64,000 nucleotides of DNA from Paenibacillus sp. FSL H7-0331 (GCF_001956045.1 NZ_MRTH01000017.1:101440-165439); one strand, 5' to 3'; counted from the first letter of the stretch, positions 1-9,751 are shown. The notes: a model not told the origin generated them from the letters alone. A program made the numbers and translations.

Positions 1-222
1 CAATGGATTCGCCAATATACCTTCAGCCACGCAGAGCGTCATCATCGTATCATCGGTAACTTCACCTTTTTCCAGCTCCCAGACGCCGCCGCCTATAATC
101 TCAGTTAAATATCCATACTTCGCCTTGACCTCTTTACTGGTCATAAATTCCGTCGTGCCACCCAACGCATCCCCGATTGCCACACCGTAAAGGCCACCTT
201 TAATTCGATTGAAGACGTCCAT
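1..222 (-). CDS. ADP-ribosylglycohydrolase family protein, N-terminal part
   Basis: The first 74 codons are visible and the rest lies beyond the left edge. The translation starts MDVFNRIKGGLYGVAIGDAL and continues with a GEVTDDTMMTL stretch. The GxxxGDALG and TDDT motifs are the metal-binding signatures of the ADP-ribosylglycohydrolase (DraG/ARH) fold. The ATG at 220-222 is preceded on the minus strand by AAAGGGGA, a good ribosome site. Family members remove ADP-ribose from proteins or small molecules, but many in sugar loci have unknown substrates. The gene follows the GH38 gene but is separated from it by a terminator, so it is probably transcribed on its own. Confidence 0.85.
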   Translation of the reverse strand, partial: MDVFNRIKGGLYGVAIGDALGGTTEFMTSKEVKAKYGYLTEIIGGGVWELEKGEVTDDTMMTLCVAEGILANPL

Positions 223-304
223 GTTGCATTCCCCTTTCTTATGAAAGTACTAACCGTATTTTAGCACAGGTTAAACAGTGTGTTGTTAAAAGTGTGATGG
301 ACAA

Positions 305-337
305 GCAAAAGAGGCAACATATCATGCTACCTCTTTA
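305..337 (-). terminator. Rho-independent terminator after the GH38 gene
   Basis: On the minus strand AAGAGG and CCTCTT (309-335) form a 12-pair stem with two wobble pairs and a three-base loop. A short T-run follows. It sits about 40 bases past the stop of the GH38 gene and closes the sugar operon. Confidence 0.7.
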
Positions 338-373
338 CTAAACACCTCGGGATCGAACACAATAAGTTAATCG

Positions 374-3106
374 TTACTTTCTGTAGGGGGTAGATTCGTG
401 AAACCGCAAACGTAGTGTATGAACCTCAAAGCTTTGAGTAGAAAAGTACAACTCTTGTTCATTCATATTCGCTTTCTTCAACAAGCTTAAACCTCTAAGG
501 TCATATTCGAGCAGGTCAGTCAGACAAACCTGGCTTACTTGAGCGGGCAATTGAATCGTTACCAGCCTTGGCTTCCCGATCCAATCACGAATTCTCAGAA
601 TGTAGCCATCCCCATCTTCAGCTGGTTTAAAGCAGGTCACTGCCATTCCATCCAAGCCGCCAGGGAGTAGTTCGAGCTGATCATTAACATTGTTGTTACC
701 CGATCGTTCAGCCGGAACCGTAAGTGCTGAGTTCATCGTTTCCTCGGCGGTTTGCCACACAGACCCTTCCACCCAATCCCCTGCGTGCGGGACTAGCCGA
801 TACCGATACTTGAAGCTGCCACCGGTCCATTGCGGGAAGTTCGTCCCCCACCAGTTATTGAAAATGTTAAAATTCATTTCAGGCTTCTCCGGCACATAAT
901 CATGCTCAAAATCCCACATGCCATTGCGACCGATAAAAAATAGCGGAGAATCGAGAGGAATGATCGCCATCCCAACCTTGCCATCCGACACATCGACAAA
1001 ATTTTCACAGCAATTCAGCAAGGTGCTGGAGGAAGGTACAATCTCGGCAAGCGGATCAATGACACTGCCCATTTTATTGATACGGTAGCTTGGATTCTTT
1101 AATTGCAAAGGAAATAAGATATGACCGGATTCCGCTAAAGGCGTCTCCTCTTTGCCGCTGATCTGCCATTCCATATCGACAAAAGGAGAATCCTCCGTCA
1201 GCGTTACCGTCCACATGACTTCTCTGGCATTACCATAATCCATAATCGATTCCTGACTATTCCCGGCTACACACTCCACTTTGACCGCATGCTTTTCCTG
1301 TACAAGACGTATATGCCGCAATTCAGTTTGAAAGGAAAGCCGCTTCTGCTGCTCGGGATAATCGGTTTTTCCAAAATCATGTACGCCCCAGTCATAGAAG
1401 CGGTACGCATATTTTTTGATATAGCTCGTTATTTCCCGATTCGAATAAATGTTATATTCATACTGTCCAAAGCCCTGCGCGGACTCGGTATCCACCCATT
1501 CCTTATTCAGACGCTTATCAAACAGGCTAATGATCCATCCGGTTTTTCTATCTATGGTGACGACAACAAAAGAGTTCTCGATTACGGCTTGTGTCTCGCT
1601 TAAGCTTCCAAATACAAAAGGTTTCTCCGAACCTTCGGCCCCACTATGAACGTTCCCGCTGCTTGCTACGCATGCTATCGTCTTATATCCAAGTGCCGGT
1701 AGGCCCTTAACTTCCACCAACACCCCATTCTCATCGTTAACTACCTTCAGCTGCTCACCGCTGACAGAATCGATCCAGGTATCAAGTTCATTCGGACTAT
1801 GCTGCGAATCCGCAGCAATACGAACCCAGGCATCACGCTGCCAGCCAAGGTTATTGTACACACGCAGCTTTCTTTCCGAACCATTATCGGCCGCAGATAA
1901 GCTGGTTTGATTCCACTGTGGCTGAACCTGCAGCCTTTCCTCAGCAGCCTGTATGGAGGCTTCGGCTTTATTGAGGTAATCGATCTGCTCCTGCCAGGAC
2001 TGCTCCATCAACACATAACGCTCGCTGCGTTTGTCTTCGATAAACTCCGATTTTTCATACCGCCTCGGGAACTGCCTCGAGAACAAAAATGTTTTGCAAT
2101 CCAGTCCCCACGTATGCTCCCCAAAATGCAGCGTATATTCATAAGCAGTATCAATAGCTTGCTTAATCTGCTGCTTATCCTCCAAGCTCAAAGCTTCGTC
2201 TGCAACAAGCGAATTCATCGACAGCGCACTCTCTACCGTTGCGATCCGTCCTCTCAGCTCGCGCACCCGCGATACCTCTCGTGGAGCGGTTCCGACACCA
2301 TGAATCCATGAATCAGCCATGTCTCCACGAATAACAGGCAGATCGGGATTCCGCGCCAGAAAGTCTTCGGCAAAATCCGTCAGGCTCCCGATATGCAGTT
2401 CAGCCTTGGACCCACTAGCCGCAATGGAAGCTTTCATTTCCTGTATGTAGGAAGCCTCGTGTGGACCATGATTATCGCTGGTCTGGATCATAGCCAGCCA
2501 GATCGGATGCTCCCAGTCCTCGGGAGGCAGTATGCCTGTACCATAAGCCCCTTTGGAGTAAAACGTGAGCAGCCGCTCGCCATCCGGCCCCTCCCAATAA
2601 AATACAGGTGGAACATCAGGTGGTGTTGTAGCGGGATTGCAGCCTAAGTGCAGCACCTTTACACCTGCTTTTTTCAATAAAGAAGGCACGATCCAGGTGT
2701 GACCCGGCACATCGGTCATTTTGGCATCTTTGGGGCGATAACCGTATTTCTCGCTCAGACCGCGCGAAACGTACATCCCGCGTATCCATTCCTCCAGCCC
2801 GCAAAATTCCGTATGTGTCGTATAAGGGAGCATATGCCATATTAACTGGCGGTTTTCCAGAAATTGCAAAGCTTTGCGTTGGTCCTGCTCCCCGCTGCCC
2901 TCCAAGGATTGCAATAAAGGCCAGGCCGACATAGTCCAAACATATTGTTCATGCTCCTTGTTGCCATTCGTCTCCTCGCAGATTTGGATCACTTCCTCCA
3001 GCATCTCTGTCCGGTATCTGTGGACCACCTCGGATACGAGTCCGGTGAATCCGATATCAAAATGTGTTTTGAAAACCACATAAATTTTTTCAAGATTAGT
3101 GTTCAT
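374..3106 (-). CDS. GH38-like alpha-mannosidase family glycosidase (DUF5054 type)
   Basis: 910 residues with no signal peptide, so probably cytoplasmic. The N-terminal KTHFDIGFTG resembles the His-x-Asp zinc-binding start of glycoside hydrolase family 38. DVPGHTW near residue 132 resembles the nucleophile Asp-x-x-Gly-His segment. The C-terminal half is beta-rich, as in the family. GH38 enzymes hydrolyse alpha-mannosides; the substrate of the DUF5054 subgroup is not known to me. It is the last gene of the LacI-controlled sugar locus, after the EEP and PHP phosphoesterases, which suggests it processes an imported mannose-type glycan. ATG at 3106 has GGAGACAGAGGCA before it. Confidence 0.8.
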   Translation of the reverse strand: MNTNLEKIYVVFKTHFDIGFTGLVSEVVHRYRTEMLEEVIQICEETNGNKEHEQYVWTMSAWPLLQSLEGSGEQDQRKALQFLENRQLIWHMLPYTTHTEFCGLEEWIRGMYVSRGLSEKYGYRPKDAKMTDVPGHTWIVPSLLKKAGVKVLHLGCNPATTPPDVPPVFYWEGPDGERLLTFYSKGAYGTGILPPEDWEHPIWLAMIQTSDNHGPHEASYIQEMKASIAASGSKAELHIGSLTDFAEDFLARNPDLPVIRGDMADSWIHGVGTAPREVSRVRELRGRIATVESALSMNSLVADEALSLEDKQQIKQAIDTAYEYTLHFGEHTWGLDCKTFLFSRQFPRRYEKSEFIEDKRSERYVLMEQSWQEQIDYLNKAEASIQAAEERLQVQPQWNQTSLSAADNGSERKLRVYNNLGWQRDAWVRIAADSQHSPNELDTWIDSVSGEQLKVVNDENGVLVEVKGLPALGYKTIACVASSGNVHSGAEGSEKPFVFGSLSETQAVIENSFVVVTIDRKTGWIISLFDKRLNKEWVDTESAQGFGQYEYNIYSNREITSYIKKYAYRFYDWGVHDFGKTDYPEQQKRLSFQTELRHIRLVQEKHAVKVECVAGNSQESIMDYGNAREVMWTVTLTEDSPFVDMEWQISGKEETPLAESGHILFPLQLKNPSYRINKMGSVIDPLAEIVPSSSTLLNCCENFVDVSDGKVGMAIIPLDSPLFFIGRNGMWDFEHDYVPEKPEMNFNIFNNWWGTNFPQWTGGSFKYRYRLVPHAGDWVEGSVWQTAEETMNSALTVPAERSGNNNVNDQLELLPGGLDGMAVTCFKPAEDGDGYILRIRDWIGKPRLVTIQLPAQVSQVCLTDLLEYDLRGLSLLKKANMNEQELYFSTQSFEVHTLRLRFHESTPYRK

Positions 3107-3160
3107 TGCCTCTGTCTCCTCTACTCCGATATCATCCTTCGTTCCCTGGTTCGGAACAAG

Positions 3161-3985
3161 TTACTTCCCCTTCCCCTGCATACGAACAGGATCACTCAGC
3201 CTCAGCTGTGAAATAATCGGATAATGATCAGAAGGATATACGCCCTGTAGCTGGCGCCGATCCACCATCGTTGTCGCCACTTCTATTTCAGGAGAAACAA
3301 ATATATAGTCGATAGGCTCACCTTCATCGCCACCCTGAAAGGAATGGGCAGTGAGGCCAATAGGTCCGGATAATGCTGTGTAAGCATCCTTGAGCCACGT
3401 TTGTTTGCCCATATGCTCCACTTCCCCGCGTAAAAACCGAATCGGCCAGTCGCCAGGATGACTGTTCATATCTCCCATTACGATTACAGGCAAACCAAAC
3501 TCGATGTGCTGAGAGTGAAGGGTATCCCATATTAAAGCAGCACCCAGCTTCCGAGCCTGTTCTCCCATATGGTCCAAATGCGTGTTATATACAATAAACT
3601 GCTTGGATGATGCTTTGTGAAGAAAGCTGACCCATGTGCAAATTCGCGGAAGATGACTATCCCAGCCTATAGAAGCAGGCTCCAAGGGTGACTCCGACAG
3701 CCAAAACTGACCTTGATGCTGTACCTCAAGCTCAGTGGTTTTGTAGAATACAGCACAATGCTCGTTCTCATGCTCACCCATACGACCGTATCCGACCCAG
3801 GCATATTCAGGTATACGCTCCTGCAGATCGGTCAGCATCGGATAATAGCCCTCCTGGGTTCCAACTATGAGCGGACTATGCTCCCGAATCATCTGTGCCA
3901 CACTATTTACCCGATGGGGCCAAGCCGATTCTCCATCATCAGGTGTATGATATCTTAAATTAAAAGTCATCACAGTCATATTCAT
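3161..3985 (-). CDS. Endonuclease/exonuclease/phosphatase (EEP) family hydrolase
   Basis: 274 residues carrying the EEP catalytic motifs in order: TFNLRY at the N-terminus, TQEG with the metal-binding Glu, NTHLDH, GDMN, IDYIFVS and C-terminal SDHYPI. This fold includes DNase I, sphingomyelinase and inositol phosphatases, and cleaves phosphoesters with Mg2+. No signal peptide or membrane segment is visible, so action is probably intracellular. It lies 27 bases after the PHP phosphoesterase gene and before the GH38 gene in the same operon, so a sugar phosphate or phosphodiester is a more likely substrate than DNA. GAGGTAAA precedes the ATG. Confidence 0.85.
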   Translation of the reverse strand: MNMTVMTFNLRYHTPDDGESAWPHRVNSVAQMIREHSPLIVGTQEGYYPMLTDLQERIPEYAWVGYGRMGEHENEHCAVFYKTTELEVQHQGQFWLSESPLEPASIGWDSHLPRICTWVSFLHKASSKQFIVYNTHLDHMGEQARKLGAALIWDTLHSQHIEFGLPVIVMGDMNSHPGDWPIRFLRGEVEHMGKQTWLKDAYTALSGPIGLTAHSFQGGDEGEPIDYIFVSPEIEVATTMVDRRQLQGVYPSDHYPIISQLRLSDPVRMQGKGK

Positions 3986-4012
3986 ACGGGATTTACCTCG
4001 TCGTCATTTATT

Positions 4013-5293
4013 TTAATCAAAATAGATCGGGTTCGACAGCGCTGCCATCCGCATGGTGGTATCTACGTTCGGAAATGTTCTCCACACCTCAGCGCGGACG
4101 AATCGCCTGCCTGCTGCATCCATCGTAAGCTCCAGTGCACCGTCGATGTTCACGATTACATGTTGTTCCAGACCCTTGCTGCTAATAAGCTTCACTTCAT
4201 CGCCTGCCAAGAGATGCTGGGCTTGCAGCTTCACGATTCCAGCTTCCCCTGCAGGTACCGAATTCCCCATTTTGTAGGGTCCGCATTCTAATTGTACAAA
4301 TGGCCCATCCGGTGCATAGCTAATGGTTACATGGCCCTCATCGATTCCAGCCAATATCCCATTTACAGTTTTGGAGGACGCATATACCCACGTACACGGC
4401 ATCGCATGCTTGACATAAGGATCAGGGCGGTGAACATCACTGCCGCCTATCACATTCAACTTCCTGCCCGTAATAAGCTGCTGCTGCCACCAGGCCAAAG
4501 TGCGTGCATTTCGTTCAGTCCAGGGACCATTCCAAATTTCCACCCAGTCATGATCGACATCAAAATCCCATTCCCATGGACAATAATCACAATGAGGATG
4601 GTTCAATACAATCCTGGCGCCTCGTTCGCGTGCAGTAGCCAGTCTATGGTTCACGTCAGCTTGACTGCTTACCCGAAAATCATCCAAAGGGTCCGTTACA
4701 CCAAGGAAATTGCTGTGACCAAAGTTGGTTGTAAACTCCATTCCCGGTATCATCACCAGGCTGGTGGTGCGTGGATAGGCCAAATTTTGACTGATCGTAT
4801 TGTGATCCGTCATTGTCATGAAATCGCAGCCCAACTCCTCCATAATGGATGCATTCTCCTCCAACGTGTAAGTGCCGTCACTGTGCAAACTGTGCATATG
4901 CAGGTCACCCTTGAGCCAACGCGGGGTCATCAGGAAAAAGGTAATGGTTACCGTAACCTTGCAGCCTTCTTGAGGAATCTTATAAGCATTATGCACAACC
5001 GCCCATTCACCAGCGTCCAGAGGTCCAGGCAAATATCCCGGTGTTGCCTTCTCCAACCCCATATTGAAAAATTTCCGTGCTCCGCCGCTCCACCCTCGGA
5101 TTCGACTCAGGTCGCGAATTCCTAAATCGATAACCGCAATCTCACCACCGGAAGACTCCACCTCATAGCTGACCTGAATCTCTTCCACATGCTGCGGCAT
5201 CTCAAAAGGAACTTCGATATAGGAGCTCTGCTCCGAATGTTCAACAGTTCTGGTAAATGTAGCTGTGTGGCTTACTCTGTCCGTTTGGTTCAT
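4013..5293 (-). CDS. CehA/McbA-type PHP-domain metallohydrolase
   Basis: About 426 residues. An N-terminal beta-rich region of about 125 residues is followed by a PHP domain beginning GDLHMHSLHSDGTYT, with MTDHNT and later LNHPHC and GGSDVHRPD, the His/Asp clusters that bind two or three metals in PHP phosphoesterases. CehA/McbA proteins are described from carbaryl degradation, but most are unassigned phosphoesterases. I prefer the ATG at 5293, with GGTGGA seven bases upstream, over a GTG at 5305. It sits between the permease genes and the EEP gene in the sugar operon, suggesting a second dephosphorylation step on the imported substrate. Confidence 0.8.
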   Translation of the reverse strand: MNQTDRVSHTATFTRTVEHSEQSSYIEVPFEMPQHVEEIQVSYEVESSGGEIAVIDLGIRDLSRIRGWSGGARKFFNMGLEKATPGYLPGPLDAGEWAVVHNAYKIPQEGCKVTVTITFFLMTPRWLKGDLHMHSLHSDGTYTLEENASIMEELGCDFMTMTDHNTISQNLAYPRTTSLVMIPGMEFTTNFGHSNFLGVTDPLDDFRVSSQADVNHRLATARERGARIVLNHPHCDYCPWEWDFDVDHDWVEIWNGPWTERNARTLAWWQQQLITGRKLNVIGGSDVHRPDPYVKHAMPCTWVYASSKTVNGILAGIDEGHVTISYAPDGPFVQLECGPYKMGNSVPAGEAGIVKLQAQHLLAGDEVKLISSKGLEQHVIVNIDGALELTMDAAGRRFVRAEVWRTFPNVDTTMRMAALSNPIYFD

Positions 5294-5350
5294 ATAGGGT
5301 TCCACCGTCTTTCATTATTTGTCTAAAAGTGTGGTACATCCTTTGCAGCT

Positions 5351-6214
5351 CTATTCTTTATTAGCACCGACCATAATGCCCTTGACGAAATATTTTTGCA
5401 CAAATGGATAAATAATGACCAAAGGAAGCAGCGCAATCACAATACCCGCCATCCTGACATTCGTTGTAATGATGAAATTGCTGGAGGTCGCATCCGTATC
5501 AATAATGAGTGCTTTCAAGGCTATCTGCAGTGTATATTTCGCATGATTGTTAATGTAGAGCAGTGCCGGGGTGAATTGATTCCAACGGCTGACGAACTCA
5601 AACAAGGCTACTGTGGCCAGACCTGCCTTCGCTAGCGGTAAATACATCGTCGTAAAAATACGGACATCCCCTGCCCCATCCATTCGTGCTGATTCCGACA
5701 TTTCCAAAGGTACGGTTAAGAAGAAGTTACGCATCAACAATACGCCAAAGCCGGAGATCAACCCTGAAAAAATAAGCGCAGATAATGTGTTAAGCAGACC
5801 AAGCTCCTTGTTGACGACATACAGTGGGATCATAATCGATTCACTCGGTACCATCATGGTGACCAGGATCAACGATACCATCAGCTTTTTACCAGGCAAA
5901 CGCGGTTGGACGAGTACATAACCTGCCATAGCACACAGAAACACATGCCCAATGGTGCCAATCACGGTGACAATGATATTATTGCTGAATGGCTGATAAA
6001 GCTGCAGTCGATTCCACACGGTATTAAAGCCTTCAATACTGAATTCTTTGGGCCACAGCACAATAGCCGGCTGCATGGAAGCAAAGTTGGTGGAAAATGC
6101 CAAGGCGAACGTATTCAGAAAAGGAATGAACATGGTCGCTACAAGAAGAAGCAAAAAAGCGATATTCACTACATCGAACAGACGTCCCGACCATCCTTTG
6201 GATTCAAGTTTCAT
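5351..6214 (-). CDS. Carbohydrate ABC transporter permease, MalG type
   Basis: 287 residues with about six membrane segments. The cytoplasmic EAA loop reads SESARMDGAGD and contacts the ATPase. The first segment follows FDVVNIAFLLLL. The best start is the ATG at 6214, with GGAGGAG upstream; that ribosome site lies inside the end of the preceding permease gene, only one base from its stop, so the two are translated together. It forms the channel with the neighbouring LplB/MalF-like permease and receives sugar from the lipoprotein encoded upstream. No ATPase gene is present, so a shared MsmX-like ATPase elsewhere is likely. Confidence 0.9.
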   Translation of the reverse strand: MKLESKGWSGRLFDVVNIAFLLLLVATMFIPFLNTFALAFSTNFASMQPAIVLWPKEFSIEGFNTVWNRLQLYQPFSNNIIVTVIGTIGHVFLCAMAGYVLVQPRLPGKKLMVSLILVTMMVPSESIMIPLYVVNKELGLLNTLSALIFSGLISGFGVLLMRNFFLTVPLEMSESARMDGAGDVRIFTTMYLPLAKAGLATVALFEFVSRWNQFTPALLYINNHAKYTLQIALKALIIDTDATSSNFIITTNVRMAGIVIALLPLVIIYPFVQKYFVKGIMVGANKE

Positions 6215-6215
6215 A

Positions 6216-7100
6216 TTATTTGTCTCCTCCGTCATCATAGCGAATGATCAATCGGGTTATAAAAGTAAGAATTAACGTAGCCAATATAACGATAAAGCCC
6301 GCAGCAGTCGCAGTGCCGATATTGAATTCCAGAATACCTTTTTGGAACGTATACATCATAATCACATCGACCTTGCTGGCAATCGCTCCATTTCTCATCA
6401 CAATGATTTGGTCAAACATACGCAGTGCGCTCAGCACATTGAGCATAATAACTACCTTCATTGTGGAAGCAAGCGATGGAAGTGTGACGAAACGGACCAA
6501 CTGCCAACGGTTCGCGCCATCCATTCTGGCCGCTTCATAGAGAGACGGATTGATGGAAACGATGGAAGCGAGATATAAAATAACAATGAACCCCATGTCT
6601 TTCCAGACGGCGGTAAATACCATAATGGAACGTGCATAGATGGTACTCGACATAAAGCTGATCGGTTTGGCGCTTCCAAGCAGTTGGAGTATTTGATTCA
6701 CGATCCCTGTATCGGGAGACAGCAGCATGATCCACATACCGCCAACAACGACCCATGAGAACAAATGAGGTAAATATACGATCATTTGTGTTAATTTCTT
6801 AAACCAGACGGACAATACCTCGTTCAATGACAAGGCAAGTATAATCGGCATAATGAATCCGATGATGAGCGTAAATCCGCCGATAACCAACGTATTTTGA
6901 AAAGCTGTCCAGAATGTGGGGTCTTTCAGAACAAACAAATAATTATCAAAGCCCACAAAAGGCCGGTTTCCGATTAATCGAAAATTTTGAAAGCTGATGA
7001 TGAGGCCGCGTACTAACGGATAATACGAAAAAAGAAAAAAGTAAGCCAAAATGGGTATCATCATCACATAAAGCGTTCTATACTTCAAGACGGCTTTCAA
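6216..7100 (-). CDS. Carbohydrate ABC transporter permease, MalF/LplB type
   Basis: 294 residues with six predicted membrane helices. The EAA loop YEAARMDGANRWQ is near residue 190. It starts at a TTG preceded by GGTGG with seven-base spacing. It ends one base before the second permease begins. It is the first of the two channel subunits of this importer. The gene follows the binding-protein gene after a 98-base gap containing a long stem-loop. Confidence 0.9.
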   Translation of the reverse strand: MKAVLKYRTLYVMMIPILAYFFLFSYYPLVRGLIISFQNFRLIGNRPFVGFDNYLFVLKDPTFWTAFQNTLVIGGFTLIIGFIMPIILALSLNEVLSVWFKKLTQMIVYLPHLFSWVVVGGMWIMLLSPDTGIVNQILQLLGSAKPISFMSSTIYARSIMVFTAVWKDMGFIVILYLASIVSINPSLYEAARMDGANRWQLVRFVTLPSLASTMKVVIMLNVLSALRMFDQIIVMRNGAIASKVDVIMMYTFQKGILEFNIGTATAAGFIVILATLILTFITRLIIRYDDGGDK

Positions 7101-7130
7101 AAGTCAGCCACCACCTTATCCGCTTGGTAA

Positions 7131-7186
7131 TTTCAGCCGTATCGGAGGGAGCATTCAAGCGATATACTCCCTTCGAACAGCTGAAA
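7131..7186 (-). other. Intergenic stem-loop between binding protein and permease
   Basis: TTTCAGC (7131-7137) pairs with GCTGAAA (7180-7186), and inside that AGGGAG (7146-7151) pairs with CTCCCT (7167-7172). There is no clear T-tail. A structure directly after a solute-binding-protein gene commonly lowers expression of the downstream permeases or stabilises the upstream message; that role here is inferred. Confidence 0.55.
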
Positions 7187-7198
7187 CTTCATCTTAGA

Positions 7199-8632
7199 TT
7201 AGTCGATCAGTTTGCTTGCTTTTAGCTGCTCACGCATCTTTTTAACCGCATCAGCGGCCGACATTTCACCGAGAATGGCTTTAAATGAATTTTCATTGAT
7301 GATCTTCTCGGCATCTGCCCATTTGGCTGGCGTCAGCTCAAGCGTTGCATATTTCACAACCAGTTCCTGAGCTTCTTTTACCCCTGGCAGCAGACCGAAA
7401 GGAGGTTGAACTTTTTTGTTGTACCAGAAAGGGACGCCATGGTCCATCGCATGCTCTTTACCTGCTTTAGTAAGCTCGTATTTACCGCCGCTCTCCGTAT
7501 AATCGTTGTCTTTAATGCCCAGGCTTCCGAGCATAATGCCGTCTTTGGAATGCCACCATTCAATAAATTCAAATGCTGTTTTCGGATGCTCCGCATTCAC
7601 CGGAATGACCCATACGTCCGGATCACCGCGACGGATCATATATTTGCCGTTCGCATCTGCAGCGCCAGGAAGTCCTTTTGCTTCAAATGTGGTTTTGGCG
7701 TCCTGCTCTTTTCTTGTATTGTTGAGCATCCCTACCCATGCGTCCCAATAAGTGATCATGCCTACACGATCCGTCAAAAACAGATTACGCATTTTACCGG
7801 TATCGTTGGTCGCAAAGTTAGGATCTAATATGCCTTCTTTATAAAGCTTATTCAGCCACTCGTAAATCGGGATAGCCGCATCCGTCGAGTACGGCACATC
7901 CAGCTTGCCATCCTTCTCCACATAACGCTGCTTCAAGCCCGCTGCACTGAAAATGCCTTGCAGCTCATACATACCTGCTGTACTTAAACCATAGGTGTCC
8001 TTTTTGCCGTTGCCGTCCGGGTCCTGCTCGGTAAATGCTTTTAATACCTTGTAATAGTCATCCAATGTTTTGGGTTCCTGCAAATTCAGCTTTTTTAACC
8101 AGTCATTACGTACAATCGGCATCGTTCCGCCTTGAAACTTCGTGAACACACCATAAATCTTGCCGTCTTTCGTCTTGATCTGATCCCATTCACCCGCAGG
8201 CAAAACATCGGGATCGGACAATACTTTGGAAGCTTTCACTTGATCTGTAAGAGGAGTCACAATACCTTGATCGATAAACAGGTTCATTTTTTCTTTACTG
8301 ATCTGAAGCAGGTCGAACTTCTCACCCGATGCAATGGCAGCCAACAATTTCTGGTCATAATCGGATGCCGGTTTATCCAGCTTCGCTTTAATACCGGTCA
8401 GTCGTTCAATCTCTTTCTCGAACAATGTGTTCTCTTCAGGGGTTTTACCACCAATAACGCCTGACATGATACGGAGAGTTCTGTCTTCTTTTTTGTCATT
8501 TCCTTTTGGCGCGTTTGCAGTTGAATTGCCTGTTGACGGTGCTGCAGTGTCGTTTCCGGTACAACCTGCCAATAGGGTGCCCAGCAGTGCAATCGCCATC
8601 GTTAAACTCATAACTTTCGATTTGGTTATCAT
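7199..8632 (-). CDS. Extracellular sugar-binding lipoprotein of ABC importer
   Basis: 477 residues. The N-terminus has a lysine-containing start, a hydrophobic core and the lipobox LLAGC around residue 23, so it is exported, lipidated and held on the outer face of the membrane. The rest resembles family 1 carbohydrate solute-binding proteins, with the segment DPDGNGKKDTYGL typical of Paenibacillus members. It delivers substrate to the two permeases encoded next. GGGAGG lies six bases before the ATG. A promoter and a cre-like site sit just upstream, so it can be expressed apart from lacI. Confidence 0.92.
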   Translation of the reverse strand: MITKSKVMSLTMAIALLGTLLAGCTGNDTAAPSTGNSTANAPKGNDKKEDRTLRIMSGVIGGKTPEENTLFEKEIERLTGIKAKLDKPASDYDQKLLAAIASGEKFDLLQISKEKMNLFIDQGIVTPLTDQVKASKVLSDPDVLPAGEWDQIKTKDGKIYGVFTKFQGGTMPIVRNDWLKKLNLQEPKTLDDYYKVLKAFTEQDPDGNGKKDTYGLSTAGMYELQGIFSAAGLKQRYVEKDGKLDVPYSTDAAIPIYEWLNKLYKEGILDPNFATNDTGKMRNLFLTDRVGMITYWDAWVGMLNNTRKEQDAKTTFEAKGLPGAADANGKYMIRRGDPDVWVIPVNAEHPKTAFEFIEWWHSKDGIMLGSLGIKDNDYTESGGKYELTKAGKEHAMDHGVPFWYNKKVQPPFGLLPGVKEAQELVVKYATLELTPAKWADAEKIINENSFKAILGEMSAADAVKKMREQLKASKLID

Positions 8633-8646
8633 GATATACCTCCCAG

Positions 8647-8674
8647 ATTATATACAACCTTTACACAATCTTAA
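8647..8674 (-). promoter_or_regulatory. Sigma-A promoter before the binding-protein gene
   Basis: On the minus strand TTAAGA (8669-8674) and a perfect TATAAT (8647-8652) are separated by 16 bases. It lies 15 bases before the ribosome-site region of the lipoprotein gene. Confidence 0.6.
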
Positions 8675-8687
8675 TAAAGCGTTTACA
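8674..8687 (-). promoter_or_regulatory. Candidate cre site (CcpA box)
   Basis: TGTAAACGCTTTAT on the minus strand matches the cre core TGNAARCGNWWW but not the final CA. It touches the -35 element of the binding-protein promoter, a position suited to catabolite control. The assignment is by consensus only. Confidence 0.5.
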
Positions 8688-8713
8688 TTTATGACCCGCC
8701 TATTGGCGGCCTA

Positions 8714-9724
8714 TTACAGTAACCTGCACGATTCGCGAATGACCAATTTGGCTTCAATGATCTTTTGCTCGACGATATCTACATCTTTCATTTTCTCGAC
8801 TAAAATTTTGGCTGCTTCCGTACCCAGCATTTCTGCGGATAGCTCAACCGAGGTTAACGCAGGCGTCATTTCCTGTGCCAGAGTAGCATCATTACTTAAG
8901 GCTATAAGTGATAGCTCGCCGGGTATATCGATGCCAAGCTCTCTTGCGGCTCTCATGACCCCTAGTGCTACACGGTCCGTATCTGTAATGATGGCAGTGA
9001 ATCGATTAGGCTCATAGATGTTCTTAAGTGAAACATAACCATATTCAGTCGGATTGGCATGCTGCCTTCTCGAATAGTTCATAACGTGTACCTGATCATA
9101 GGATTGACCGCTTTGCTGGAAAGCTTCTGCCAGACCGTTCTCCCGGTCAATAGCAACCGTCATATCAGCGCTGGAGTTAAGAAATAAAATAGCTGTGTGT
9201 CCGAGGTTAATTAAATATTGACCCACCTGCAAGCTTAAGTGTCGGTTATCATTGTCGACATAACTAATTTGTTCTTCAATTGGATCTGGACGGCCAATCA
9301 ATACTAACGGGATACCCATTTGATTGTATCTTTCAATGCGAGGATCCTGCTTTCTCGGGTTCAGCATAATGACGCCATCCACCGGATCGATGGAAAATTG
9401 GGTCGGATCATCGTGCTCAGGAAGCGTGTCTAACAAAAGTCTGTAGCCCTGCTTGGAAAACTCTCTTATAACGCCATTGATCATCTGAATCTCGAAACCC
9501 GACATTACGCTATCTTTGGATATCGGCATTTTCAAGCCAGCTATCATCGTTTTCTTAATAGCCAGACTTCGCGCTACATGGCTCGGGTAATACCCTAAAC
9601 CCTTGGCAACCTCCAGAACTCGTTCAGTTACAGGACGGCTGATGGGTCTTTTTTTGCTGAATACACTGGATACCGTTCCCTTGGAAACACCCGCAGCTTT
9701 GGCTACGTCATCGATGGTTGCCAT
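8714..9724 (-). CDS. LacI family transcriptional regulator
   Basis: 336 residues from the ATG at 9724, which has AAAAGGGGGGATCAA directly upstream; a longer frame runs to 9799 but would pass through the operator. The N-terminus MATIDDVAKAAGVSKGTVSS is a classic LacI helix-turn-helix, followed by the hinge segment GYYPSHVARSLA and a periplasmic-binding-protein-like effector domain. It probably represses itself and the downstream sugar genes until a sugar binds. Two palindromes with TTAAACCGGTTTAA cores lie between its promoter and start codon, supporting autoregulation. Confidence 0.93.
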   Translation of the reverse strand: MATIDDVAKAAGVSKGTVSSVFSKKRPISRPVTERVLEVAKGLGYYPSHVARSLAIKKTMIAGLKMPISKDSVMSGFEIQMINGVIREFSKQGYRLLLDTLPEHDDPTQFSIDPVDGVIMLNPRKQDPRIERYNQMGIPLVLIGRPDPIEEQISYVDNDNRHLSLQVGQYLINLGHTAILFLNSSADMTVAIDRENGLAEAFQQSGQSYDQVHVMNYSRRQHANPTEYGYVSLKNIYEPNRFTAIITDTDRVALGVMRAARELGIDIPGELSLIALSNDATLAQEMTPALTSVELSAEMLGTEAAKILVEKMKDVDIVEQKIIEAKLVIRESCRLL

Positions 9725-9751
9725 TTGATCCCCCCTTTTCACGATTGTTAA

